The notes: generated from the sequence alone by a model not told the origin. Counted from the stretch's first letter, positions 1 through 7,957 are shown. The stretch is DNA of 10,442 nt from JAJPJX01 sp964568355 (GCA_964568355.1 CAZMRK010000339.1:1-10442), one strand, 5' to 3'. A program made the numbers and translations.

Positions 1-3
1 GCG

Positions 4-816
4 CTACTTCTTTTTGCTGAGGATCTTCATGTTGGCCGGCAGTGTGAACAGATCATCTTTCAGCTCATCGCTGTTGATCTGTACCGCGTCGGAAAAGATC
101 TCGTAGATCTTTTCTCCGTTGCGCTGGCGGCGGATGGTGAACGGCCACATCACCCCTCCTCCTACATCACGAAACTTGGAGAACACAGTCTCTTCTTCGT
201 CGCGATAGCGGGTCTGGGGGTCTCGCCGGTAGTAGACCTGGCGGATGGGAAAGCGGGTATCGTGGTTGAAATAGACCGTCGTCGTGCGGTTGTCCGCGTC
301 GATGATGTCTACGATCTCGCAGGGCTGGTTGTCGAAGATATCAGTGCCGCGGGACACAAAGATCAACCCGGGTTCGCCCAGGCGCTGCCGCAGGATGTAA
401 AAAATGTTGTGCAGCGTGCTGTCCTTGAAGCGCGACAACTGCTCCTCGGACAGCGGGCGCGCGCCGCGATAGGAGATCTCGTAGCCATTGCCGTCGGTGA
501 ACAGGATGGCGCTCTCCCCGTTCTTGCCGAAGACCTGGCGTTCGCGCACACCGAGAAATCCGGCGACGGGCGGCTCCGGGCGGATCAGGTAGCGTGTGTA
601 AATGGTGGCCAGCGAAAGACCGGAGAGCTGTTCCCGGTAGAACGAATAAGCCCGCCCGGATTCCATGCGATTGCGCATCGCCAGAAAATGGTCCCCGCCC
701 AGGGCTGCCAGCACGGAATCGATGACCTGCTTTCCGCGCTGTTCCGCCGCTGTTTCCGCGCGGCTCGCCGCTCCGGCCAGGCACAGGAAAAGAAGAACGA
801 ACGAGGCTCGTTTCAT
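4..816 (-). CDS. Secreted protein of unknown function, LolA/outer-membrane lipoprotein-sorting-like
   Basis: This encodes 270 residues. A Sec signal peptide is visible (basic KR, a hydrophobic core at about residues 5-17, likely cleavage near SRA-ET), so the product is probably periplasmic. The remainder is rich in beta-strand-like alternation (residues 65-260) with no catalytic motif that I can see, and it resembles the LolA/LolB-type lipoprotein-binding fold in style only. The last third has a characteristic FSKFRDVGGG segment (212-220) and a DELKDDLFTLP end (250-260). Both have counterparts in the C-terminal domain of the upstream M16 protein, as does the GGDHFLAM segment near residues 40-47. 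Its ATG overlaps the stop of that M16 gene as ATGA, so translation is probably coupled; a GGAGG lies too far upstream to be a good ribosome site. The gene is the last visible one in the block. Function is not assigned; the fold call is an inference. Confidence 0.72.
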   Translation of the reverse strand: MKRASFVLLFLCLAGAASRAETAAEQRGKQVIDSVLAALGGDHFLAMRNRMESGRAYSFYREQLSGLSLATIYTRYLIRPEPPVAGFLGVRERQVFGKNGESAILFTDGNGYEISYRGARPLSEEQLSRFKDSTLHNIFYILRQRLGEPGLIFVSRGTDIFDNQPCEIVDIIDADNRTTTVYFNHDTRFPIRQVYYRRDPQTRYRDEEETVFSKFRDVGGGVMWPFTIRRQRNGEKIYEIFSDAVQINSDELKDDLFTLPANMKILSKKK

Positions 817-2969
817 GGCTGCTTCTTCAAATCCTCCGGTTTGATGCCGCTGTTGATCTTGCGGTCCACAATCGTGAGCTCGGCGAACTTCTGCCCGCCC
901 CGTTCGATGGTGATCTTGCCCGGCGCCTGAATGCCTCCGGCCTCCCGAAAATCGGAATACTGGCTGACCACGTTCATCGGCGGGCCGTTCATTGCCGGAG
1001 CTTCATAGACCATTTTTTCGGGCAGGCCCGTCTGGGAATTGACCACCAACTGGACCGAATGCCCCGCCCCGTCGGAGATCGCCAGCGTGTGATCGTCCAC
1101 GGCGGCCACTGTCCGGCCGGGGATGCGGTCGCTGAGCAGCAACTGGTAATAGACGCGGAACAGGTCGCCCTGCACCTGCTTCAACTGCGGTCCGCCCAGA
1201 GGACCGGAGCCCTGCGGCGTGTGAATCCAGCCGCTCTTCCCATCCGAATAAGCCGAAATCTTGCCCATCGGCATTTCGCTATCCTGGCGGAACTCCCCGG
1301 AGGAGAGCCACTGGTTCACCTGCTTGATTTTCATGCCGCCGGCCGCGGGAGCGATCTGAAAATCGACCTCTTCGCGCACGTCCTTCACGGCCGCCAGCTT
1401 TTCCGCGCCGCCCACGCTGCGCTGGACGCGCGCCAGCAGTTCCTTCCCCTTACCCAGGCTCTGCGAATCGGCTGGAGCCGCCGCCGCGGTCTTCGGCTCG
1501 GGAATGGTCAGGTCCAGCGTCTTGACCGGCAGTCCGAGCGCGGTCAACGGTTTGCCGAACTCATCCGGCTTGCCCACCGCAACCACAGCGATATCGCCGG
1601 GGCGGAGATGCTCCCGCGCCACACGCAGGACATCGGCGCGCGTCACCGCCGCCAGCGCTTTCTGATACTGCTGGATGAAATCCTTGGGGTAGCCGAAGTA
1701 TTCGTAGGTCAGCATTCGCCCCAAGGTCTTGGACCTGGTATCAAAAGCAAAGACGAGGCTGTTCAGGGCCGTGTCCTTGGCGATGCGCAGTTCCTCCTCG
1801 GTCACTTCTCCGGAGCGGATGCGCTCGATCTCCTGACGCACGGCCACGATGGTATCGGTAGTGGAAGCGGACTTAGTGCTGCCGGAGACCTCGAACAGAC
1901 CGGGGTGATCGTAGTTGGCGCCCCACCCTGCGGAAATGCTGTAGGCATAGCCCAGGCGCGTGCGCACCTTCTGAAACAGCCGGCTGGAAAAGCCGCCGCC
2001 CAGAATATCCGCCATCACTTCGAGCGCGGGGTAGTCCTTATCGCGAATCTCCCCGCCCAGATGGCCCAGAGTGAAGAAGGTCTGGGTGACATCCTCTTTT
2101 GCCGCCAGATAAACGCCCGGAGCAGCCTGTTCCTTCACCTTCGGGAAAGGCGGGACCTTCGGCTGCTGGACGGTCCAGCCGGCAAACAACTTCTCCAGCT
2201 TCGCTTTCATCTCAGCGGTGGAAAAATCGCCGCGCACCGCCAGCATGACATTTGCGGGGAAGAAATAGCGCCGGTAAAACCGGACCAGATCGTCGCGCTG
2301 GATCTTGTCGACGGTAGCGTATTCCATCTCCCAGCCGTAGGAGTTGTCGCGGCCGTAAAGGATGCTGGCGAATTCCCGTTCCACGATGCCGTGGGCGTCG
2401 TCATTGCGGCGGGCGATCGCGCTGCGAAGCTGGGTCTTGGCCAGTTCGACTTTGTCCTGGCGGAATTCCGGCGCGGTCAGCACGTCGTAAAAAGTAGCGA
2501 GGACTTCGTCGGTATTCTCCTTCAGCGCATTGAAAGAGACCGAGCCGTTGGTCTCGCCGATACCCGCCTCCACCGAGGCGGCGATATTTTCCAGTTCCTC
2601 GTCGAGCTGATCGCCGGTCCTGGTCCTGGTTCCTCCGCTGCGCATGACCGTGCCGGTTACGGTGGCCAAGCCGACCTTATCCTGCGGATCGAAGAGATTT
2701 CCGGTGCGCACCAGGGCCGTCCCGCTGACCAGCGGCAGTTCGTGATCCTCCAGCAGGTAGAGCCGCAGGCCGTTGGGCAGTGTGAAGGTGGCGACATCCG
2801 GAATCTGAATGGGCCGCAGCGGCGGATATTTCAGGTCTTTGTAAGAGGAGACGGCCCTGGCCGGCGCCTTGGCGGGAGCCGCTTTCGCCGCGGCCGCCGG
2901 TTTGGGTGCCGGCGCCTGCGCCGCCAGCACACCCGCGGCCAGGAGGAACAGCATCTCTAGTTTTCTCAC
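813..2969 (-). CDS. M16 peptidase-family protein without zinc site, fused to a C-terminal LolA-like domain
   Basis: This encodes 718 residues. It has a signal peptide (1-16, ending LAAQ), then a Pro/Ala/Lys linker (17-40), an M16 N-terminal domain (about 57-250), an M16 C-terminal domain (about 280-470), a second Ala/Pro linker (490-503), and a 215-residue extra domain (505-718). At the position where active M16 enzymes have HxxEH after GLA, this protein has T103, G106 and T107, so it cannot bind zinc in the usual way. It does keep the substrate-binding Arg and Tyr seven residues apart (R336 and Y343, in VRTRLGYAYS). That is the signature of the non-catalytic partner of a heterodimeric M16B peptidase. 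The start is GTG at 2969, overlapping the preceding stop as GTGA and preceded by AGAGG at good spacing. An in-frame ATG at 2954 is a weaker alternative that would still leave most of the signal peptide. The C-terminal domain resembles the product of the next gene. Confidence 0.9.
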   Translation of the reverse strand: MRKLEMLFLLAAGVLAAQAPAPKPAAAAKAAPAKAPARAVSSYKDLKYPPLRPIQIPDVATFTLPNGLRLYLLEDHELPLVSGTALVRTGNLFDPQDKVGLATVTGTVMRSGGTRTRTGDQLDEELENIAASVEAGIGETNGSVSFNALKENTDEVLATFYDVLTAPEFRQDKVELAKTQLRSAIARRNDDAHGIVEREFASILYGRDNSYGWEMEYATVDKIQRDDLVRFYRRYFFPANVMLAVRGDFSTAEMKAKLEKLFAGWTVQQPKVPPFPKVKEQAAPGVYLAAKEDVTQTFFTLGHLGGEIRDKDYPALEVMADILGGGFSSRLFQKVRTRLGYAYSISAGWGANYDHPGLFEVSGSTKSASTTDTIVAVRQEIERIRSGEVTEEELRIAKDTALNSLVFAFDTRSKTLGRMLTYEYFGYPKDFIQQYQKALAAVTRADVLRVAREHLRPGDIAVVAVGKPDEFGKPLTALGLPVKTLDLTIPEPKTAAAAPADSQSLGKGKELLARVQRSVGGAEKLAAVKDVREEVDFQIAPAAGGMKIKQVNQWLSSGEFRQDSEMPMGKISAYSDGKSGWIHTPQGSGPLGGPQLKQVQGDLFRVYYQLLLSDRIPGRTVAAVDDHTLAISDGAGHSVQLVVNSQTGLPEKMVYEAPAMNGPPMNVVSQYSDFREAGGIQAPGKITIERGGQKFAELTIVDRKINSGIKPEDLKKQP

Positions 2970-4465
2970 TGTGCACCTCTGGAGGATTTGGCAGGTTGCG
3001 CGGTGAACGCGACGGTCCTCGACTCGGGGACGAAGTACTTGCGGGCGACGCGCTGCACGTCGTCCGCGGTCACTTTGTTGACCTCTTCAATGGACGTGAA
3101 CACTTTACGCCAGTCGCCGTAGTCGGCGTAGTAGGCCGTCAGCAGCGAGGCCAGACCGGAGTTGTTGCCCAGTCTGCGGATCAGGCCGGCGCGCGTTTTG
3201 GTCTTGACGCGCGAAAGCTCCACGTCGCTGACCTTCTCGTTCTTGAACCGGTCCAGCACCGCGTACAGCTCCTTTTCATTTTCTTCGACGGTATGGCCGA
3301 GCCCCGGACCAACGAAGAAGACGAACAGGTTGGGATATTTCCCGCCGGGAAACGTATCGGCGCCGGAAGCGAACAGGGCCATGCGCTTGTCGCGCACCAT
3401 ATCGGTGTAGAGCCGGCTGGTGCGGCCGCCGGCGAGCAATTCCTGCATGACATCAAAGACGGCGTCGTCCTTATCGTACTCGCTGGGCCGCTTGTAGCCC
3501 ACCAGGAGGAACGGCTGGCTGGGAGAAATCACCTGGGTTTGCTTGGGGCCTTGCTGCGGCGGCTCGGCGGTGTGCAGCAGGGGCGCCGGCGGGCGCGTCG
3601 GCATGGCCGAAAAATACTTATCGGCCAGGCGCCGCGCCTCGGCCGGGCTAACGTCGCCCACCACGCCGATGGTGATATTGGACGGCACGTAGTACTTGTT
3701 GTAGAAAGCCAGAGCGTCGGAGACCCGCAGGCTGCGGATATCGCTGGGCCAACCGGTACCCATAATGCGATAGGGATGGGCCTCGAACGCCGTCGCCAGG
3801 AAATTCTGGATCAGCTTGCCGCGCGGGCTGGATTCCACCCGCATCCGGTATTCCTCCATCACCACATCCCGCTCTTTGTAAAATTCGCGGAATACCGGGT
3901 GCAAAAAGCGCTGCGATTCCAGCAGGAACCAAAGCTCGATGCGGTTGGAGGGCAGGCTATAAAAATATTCCGTGGCATCGAGACCGGTGGTGGCATTCAT
4001 GCCCACCCCGCCGTTCTCCTCGATGATTTGCGGGAACAGGTTGGGAACAACAAACGAATTGGCCTTCTCGACGGCCGCGTCCAGCGCCGCCTGGAGCGTT
4101 TTGACCTTGGCGGGATCGGCGCGCGGACCTTTATTCTTCTCCGCATTCAACCGGTCGTAAGCCTGTTCGATGGCGGCCAGCGCCTGCTTTTCTTCCGGCC
4201 AGTTCTTTGTCCCGATTGTCTCGGTGCCCTTGAAGGCCATGTGCTCGAACATATGGGCGATTCCGGTGGCGCCGGAGGGGTCGTCCGCGGAACCGGCATT
4301 CACGTAAGTGTGAAACGAAACCACGGGTGCATCATGGCGTTCCACGACAATGAAATGCAGCCCATTGGCGAGCGTGAATTCGCTGACCTTTTTCTCAAAT
4401 TCTTTCAGATCCTGGGCCCCCAGAAGCAGGGGCACCAGACAGAGCAGAGTGCGAAATAGACGCAT
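2966..4465 (-). CDS. M16B family zinc metallopeptidase, catalytic subunit
   Basis: This encodes 499 residues with a signal peptide (hydrophobic residues 4-16, likely cleavage around GAQ-D), so it probably acts in the periplasm. The inverted zinc motif is intact: H71, E74 and H75 in HMFEH, followed by the usual MAFKGT. The third ligand is probably E205 in ERDVVMEEYR. The distance from H75 to E205 is about 130 residues instead of the usual 75-80, because a charged, helical stretch of roughly 50 residues (about 88-143) is inserted before GGVGMNATT. The M16 C-terminal domain follows (about 255-460). In its substrate-binding segment (VRDKRMALFAS) the Arg is kept but the conserved Tyr is Phe365, complementing the zinc-less neighbour that has the Tyr. 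The two most likely form a heterodimer that cleaves peptides or small unfolded proteins. The ATG at 4465 has only a distant GGAG upstream. It is separated by 55 bases from the permease gene, the only gap in this block. Confidence 0.93.
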   Translation of the reverse strand: MRLFRTLLCLVPLLLGAQDLKEFEKKVSEFTLANGLHFIVVERHDAPVVSFHTYVNAGSADDPSGATGIAHMFEHMAFKGTETIGTKNWPEEKQALAAIEQAYDRLNAEKNKGPRADPAKVKTLQAALDAAVEKANSFVVPNLFPQIIEENGGVGMNATTGLDATEYFYSLPSNRIELWFLLESQRFLHPVFREFYKERDVVMEEYRMRVESSPRGKLIQNFLATAFEAHPYRIMGTGWPSDIRSLRVSDALAFYNKYYVPSNITIGVVGDVSPAEARRLADKYFSAMPTRPPAPLLHTAEPPQQGPKQTQVISPSQPFLLVGYKRPSEYDKDDAVFDVMQELLAGGRTSRLYTDMVRDKRMALFASGADTFPGGKYPNLFVFFVGPGLGHTVEENEKELYAVLDRFKNEKVSDVELSRVKTKTRAGLIRRLGNNSGLASLLTAYYADYGDWRKVFTSIEEVNKVTADDVQRVARKYFVPESRTVAFTAQPAKSSRGAQ

Positions 4466-4484
4466 AGAGGTCGGGGTTACTCCA

Positions 4485-4506
4485 GTGCTACTTCTGAAGT
4501 TAGCAC
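4485..4506. promoter_or_regulatory. Imperfect palindrome in the only gap of the block (possible operator or mRNA hairpin)
   Basis: The arms are GTGCTACTT (4485-4493) and AAGTTAGCAC (4497-4506), with CTG between them and one unpaired base in the right arm. As RNA this would be a nine-pair stem with a tight loop. No run of T follows on the minus strand, so it does not look like a standard intrinsic terminator. It sits 20 bases upstream of the catalytic M16 start and 14 bases past the permease stop. It could be a repressor site, an mRNA-processing or stability hairpin that sets different levels for the permease and peptidase parts, or chance. Confidence 0.35.
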
Positions 4507-4520
4507 GGCCGCGGGCGAAT

Positions 4521-5747
4521 TTACTCGTAGCGCAAAGCCACCACCGGGTCCAGGCGGGCGGCGCGGCTGGCCGGCCAGATGCCGAAAAACAGCCCGACGC
4601 ACACCGAAACCATCACCCCGGACACCGCGGCCCACAACGGGACGGCCGTGGGCAGGCTGGGAAAGACCAGCCTCGCCAGCAGCGAGATCATCCAGCCAAT
4701 GAACAGGCCGATCATGCCTCCCAATCCGGTCAGCACTACGGCTTCGGTCAGAAACTGCACCACAATGTCGCTGCTGCGCGCGCCCACTGCCTTGCGAATG
4801 CCGATTTCGCGGGTCCGTTCCGTAACGGAGACCAGCATGATGTTCATGACGCCGATGCCGCCCACCAGCAGGCCGATGGAGCTCAGGACCACCATGACCA
4901 GGGCGATTGTGCCGGTGACGCGATGGAAGTCCTCGATCATCTGCTCGGCAGTCGAGATGGTGAAATTATCGGGCTTGTTGTTGACAATGCGGCGCTCGAT
5001 GCGCAGCGCCACGCGCACTTCGTCCATGGCCTGTGGGACCATGCCCGGCTGGGCAACGATGACCAGCATGTGCTCTTTGGCCGCCGGGAACATCTTGCGC
5101 ATGGTGAAGTAGGGAATCAGGATGCGGGTATCGTCCTGGCCGGGAAACGAGGCCGCCGGCCGCGCCATCACGCCCACAATCTGCACGGAATGGCCGTCCA
5201 CCTCGATCCATTTGCCGATCGGGTCCACATTCTGAAACCAGGATTTGCCGATATCTTCGCCCACCACGACCACGGGCATGCGGTGCTGGCTTTCCATATC
5301 GGTAAAGAACCGACCGGCCACCATCACCGTGCCGCCCGCGGCGTAGGATTCCTCGGTGCCGCCGATCTGGAGGTTATAGATATCGTTGCCCTTATACCGG
5401 GCCCGGTGAATGCCGCGATCGGGCCACATATAGGGGCTGACGTGCACCACGGTGGGGCACCGGGCTGCCACGCCGCGGGCCTCCTCCAGGGTCAGGGGGG
5501 GACGCTTGCGCTCTTCCGGCGTCCAGTCGCCCATCGCGCGGCCCTTCAGCACGATCATCGTATCCGGGCCGAAGCTGCGCAGGATATTGGTGATGGCGCC
5601 GTCCAACCCGGCCACGATCGAGCCCACGCCGATCACGGCGCCGGTGCCGATGATGACACCCAGGACCGTCAGGAAAGAGCGCAGTTTATGCTCGCGCACG
5701 GTGGCCAGCGCCAGCGCGATGCCCGAAAGCAGCGAACCGAACGTCAT
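4521..5747 (-). CDS. MacB/FtsX-type ABC transporter permease (second of a tandem pair)
   Basis: This encodes 408 residues with the MacB topology. One membrane segment lies near the N-terminus (about 22-46, in the KLRSFLTVLGVIIGTGAVIG region). A large periplasmic MacB_PCD-like domain follows (about 50-275), then three membrane segments (about 278-303, 330-360, 368-393). The family signature between segments 2 and 3 is clear, MNIMLVSVTERTREIGIRKA (301-320) followed by VGAR, as is the C-terminal RAARLDPVVALRYE. It has no ATP-binding domain, so it needs a separate ATPase that is not encoded beside it. Such permeases transmit ATP-driven motion to the periplasm and export peptides, lipids or antibiotics, often with a membrane-fusion partner; the substrate here is unknown. 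The start ATG overlaps the stop of the upstream permease (ATGA), and a GAGGG lies seven bases ahead, inside the end of that gene, so the two are probably made in matched amounts. Confidence 0.93.
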   Translation of the reverse strand: MTFGSLLSGIALALATVREHKLRSFLTVLGVIIGTGAVIGVGSIVAGLDGAITNILRSFGPDTMIVLKGRAMGDWTPEERKRPPLTLEEARGVAARCPTVVHVSPYMWPDRGIHRARYKGNDIYNLQIGGTEESYAAGGTVMVAGRFFTDMESQHRMPVVVVGEDIGKSWFQNVDPIGKWIEVDGHSVQIVGVMARPAASFPGQDDTRILIPYFTMRKMFPAAKEHMLVIVAQPGMVPQAMDEVRVALRIERRIVNNKPDNFTISTAEQMIEDFHRVTGTIALVMVVLSSIGLLVGGIGVMNIMLVSVTERTREIGIRKAVGARSSDIVVQFLTEAVVLTGLGGMIGLFIGWMISLLARLVFPSLPTAVPLWAAVSGVMVSVCVGLFFGIWPASRAARLDPVVALRYE

Positions 5748-6982
5748 TGTTCCGCCCTCAGGGCTTCGATCGGATCGAGCCTGGCCGCGCGCCGGGCCGG
5801 GTAGATGCCGAAAAACAAGCCCACTGTCGCCGACAACAACACGCCGATCAGCACCGCGCTCAAAGGCAGCGCCATGGGCACGGGTGTCATGGTGCGGATC
5901 AGAATGGCCAGCAGCCAGGCCAGCGCCACGCCGATCAGGCCTCCGGTCGCCGCGAGCATGGAGGATTCCACCAGAAACTGGCTGAGAATATCCTTCTGCC
6001 GCGCTCCTACCGACTTGCGGATGCCGATCTCATGGGTGCGCTCGGTGACGACCGCCAGCATGATGTTCATGATCACCACACCGCCCACCACCATGAAGAC
6101 CGAAACCACCCCCACCGCCGTAGCCGCGATCGCGCCGGTAAGCTGGTCCCAGAACGCGGTAAGCGAGGCCGAGGTGACGATGCTGAACGTGTCTTCTTCC
6201 TTCGGCCCCAGGTGCCGGTAGGCGCGTAGGAGCATCCGGACCTCTTCTTTCGCCTGCTCCAGGTGGGCGTGGTCGATGGCTACGGCGTCGTACCCCATGC
6301 CTTTCCGGTCGCCATAGATTTTGAAATAGGTGTCAACGGGAATCCAGACGAAGTTGTCCTGCGAGTTGCCGAACACCGATCCTTTAGCCTTGGCCGCCCC
6401 CACCACTTCGAAAGGCCGCCCCTCAATGACAATCGACTTGCCGATGGGGCTCACTCCGGTGAAAAAGCGCTCCTTCAAATCGTTGCCGATGAAGGCCACC
6501 GCCAGGCGCCGCTGATTTTCGATCTCGGTCGGAAAATGGCCCTCCACCGGCTGCGTGTTGGTGATGATGCCTAAGTTGGGGCTTACACCCTGGAGGCTCA
6601 CGTTTTCCACCAGTTCGCGGCCCACGTGGACGGAAACGCCTTGCCCGGCCTCCAGGCCGATCTCGCGGATGAGCGTGGCATGGCGCCTCAGAAATTCGAA
6701 CTCGTCGCGCTTGAGTTGAGGATTCCGCCGGAGCATCTCCAGGTACTTCTTGGGATCCCACCCCATCATCACGATGCGCCGGATATTGAAGCCGTCCGCC
6801 CCCATATCCGAAACATTCTGCTCGACATACAAATCCATGCCGTGAATCACGGACATGACCGCGATGAGGGTAGTGGTGGCCAGAATGATGCCCAGCAGGG
6901 TGAGGAAGCTGCGCAGCTTACTGCCGCGAAGGGAGGCCGCGGCGCCCGTTACCGCCTCCCAGAAGGATGCGTGCGATTGCAT
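5744..6982 (-). CDS. MacB/FtsX-type ABC transporter permease (first of a tandem pair)
   Basis: This encodes 412 residues with the same plan as the permease that follows it. It has one N-terminal membrane segment (about 24-46, in LRSFLTLLGIILATTTLIAV), a periplasmic MacB_PCD-like domain (about 50-280), and three membrane segments (about 284-310, 340-364, 372-394). The signature MNIMLAVVTERTHEIGIRKS (305-324) and the ending RAARLDPIEALRAEQ place it firmly in the family. The two permeases are clearly paralogous but diverge strongly in the periplasmic domain. This fits a heterodimeric transporter in which each half contributes a different periplasmic face. There is no nucleotide-binding domain. 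The ATG directly abuts the TAA of the upstream hydrolase with no gap, and no good ribosome site is visible in the hydrolase tail, suggesting translation coupled to the hydrolase. Confidence 0.93.
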   Translation of the reverse strand: MQSHASFWEAVTGAAASLRGSKLRSFLTLLGIILATTTLIAVMSVIHGMDLYVEQNVSDMGADGFNIRRIVMMGWDPKKYLEMLRRNPQLKRDEFEFLRRHATLIREIGLEAGQGVSVHVGRELVENVSLQGVSPNLGIITNTQPVEGHFPTEIENQRRLAVAFIGNDLKERFFTGVSPIGKSIVIEGRPFEVVGAAKAKGSVFGNSQDNFVWIPVDTYFKIYGDRKGMGYDAVAIDHAHLEQAKEEVRMLLRAYRHLGPKEEDTFSIVTSASLTAFWDQLTGAIAATAVGVVSVFMVVGGVVIMNIMLAVVTERTHEIGIRKSVGARQKDILSQFLVESSMLAATGGLIGVALAWLLAILIRTMTPVPMALPLSAVLIGVLLSATVGLFFGIYPARRAARLDPIEALRAEQ

Positions 6983-7957
6983 TTAGTGGGAATACGCGAG
7001 TGTTTCCCGCTTCGTTCCCGAGTGTTCCAAGATCCACTCTATCACCGTGGAATCCAGCCAGAAACGGGGCCCGCGCCGGGCAATGAAACCCAGGTGCCCG
7101 CCCTGCCGCGTGGCCAGCAGGTGCAGATTCGGATTGGTGTCGAAGGCGGCATGCCGGTACATCACGAAGGGAATGAAGGTGTCGTCCTCGGCATGGATCA
7201 GCAGGACCGGCACGCGAATGCGGTCCAGGAAGCGGCCCGAGGACTGCGTGGCGTAGTAGTGCGCGGCGTCCCGAAAGCCGAAAGAAGGCGCGGTGACGCG
7301 ATCGTCCATCTCGATGATGGAGCGGATGCCTTCGAGATCCGCCGCCTGGTAGCGGCCGGTCGCCATCAGGCGCGTCCGCATGTGCCGCAAAAAGCGGCGC
7401 TCGTAAATCCAGTTGTCAGGCTCATGGATGCGTCCGGCACTGGCCGCCAGATCGATGGGCGCCGAAACCGAACAGACGCCTGCAATCGATCCCCGAGCGG
7501 CCTCTGCCAGCTCGCCCGCCAGCTTGAGCACCACGTTGCCGCCCAGAGAGAATCCCACCAGCCACACCGGGCCGCGTCCCTGAGCTTGCAGGTCTTCCAC
7601 AATCACGCGCAGATCGGCGGTGAGCCCGGAATGATAGAGGGTGTTGCAGAAGCTTTCGGTCCCGCCGCACCCGCGCAGGTTCATGCGATGCGTCACAAAA
7701 CCCGCGCCGAGGGCGGCATGGCTCATACCGCGCATGTAGCCGGATTCGCTCGACCCTTCGAGCCCATGCACCAGGATCATTTCTCCGCGCGGTGTTCCAG
7801 CCGGCCGCTGGGTCTTCACCAACACCTGCACATCCGGGGCGGTGCGATAGATCCGATCCTCCAGCGGGAACCGCACAGGGTCGTAGGGGCGGGGCCAAAA
7901 GTGCCCCGCCACCGTTTGCAGGTGGGGGTCGCCAAAAAGCGGCTCAAAAGGGAGCAA
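6983..7957 (-). CDS. YheT-family alpha/beta-fold hydrolase (UPF0017)
   Basis: This encodes 324 residues from the proposed TTG start at 7957. It is an alpha/beta hydrolase of the YheT/UPF0017 type, compared from memory with E. coli YheT. Visible motifs are PHLQT near the N-terminus, VHGLEGSSES (oxyanion region), RGCGG, LYHSG, the nucleophile elbow GFSLGG with Ser137, IHAEDD (acid Asp258 or Asp259) and GGHLGF with catalytic His288. Members are serine esterases or lipases with poorly known substrates. The reading frame extends upstream to another TTG at 8014, but that would touch the divergent gene's ATG and adds residues not expected in the family; TTG at 7957 puts the conserved LPFEPLF at the N-terminus. 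Neither start has a strong ribosome site. No signal peptide is seen, so it is probably cytoplasmic. It heads the block and is followed without a gap by the permease pair. Its link to transport is contextual only. Confidence 0.85.
   Translation of the reverse strand: MLPFEPLFGDPHLQTVAGHFWPRPYDPVRFPLEDRIYRTAPDVQVLVKTQRPAGTPRGEMILVHGLEGSSESGYMRGMSHAALGAGFVTHRMNLRGCGGTESFCNTLYHSGLTADLRVIVEDLQAQGRGPVWLVGFSLGGNVVLKLAGELAEAARGSIAGVCSVSAPIDLAASAGRIHEPDNWIYERRFLRHMRTRLMATGRYQAADLEGIRSIIEMDDRVTAPSFGFRDAAHYYATQSSGRFLDRIRVPVLLIHAEDDTFIPFVMYRHAAFDTNPNLHLLATRQGGHLGFIARRGPRFWLDSTVIEWILEHSGTKRETLAYSH

Noticed and set aside
2615..2640. Short repeated TCCTGG units
   Set aside because: They lie inside the M16 coding region, encode an ordinary RTRTGD stretch, and are too short to be a meaningful repeat.
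1059..2960. Very long plus-strand open frame (633 codons) opposite the zinc-less M16 gene
   Set aside because: It is antisense to a clear M16 gene over its whole length, and its translation is low-complexity, His/Arg/Gly-rich and without family motifs. Long antisense frames are expected in GC-rich genes with strong third-base bias.
2906..4459. Plus-strand open frame of 517 codons opposite the catalytic M16 gene
   Set aside because: It is fully antisense to a gene with recognised catalytic motifs; no recognisable domain or signal.
4350..5804. Plus-strand open frame of 484 codons opposite the second permease gene
   Set aside because: The translation is His/Asp/Gln-rich and unlike any family I know; it mirrors the permease gene and overlaps three genes.
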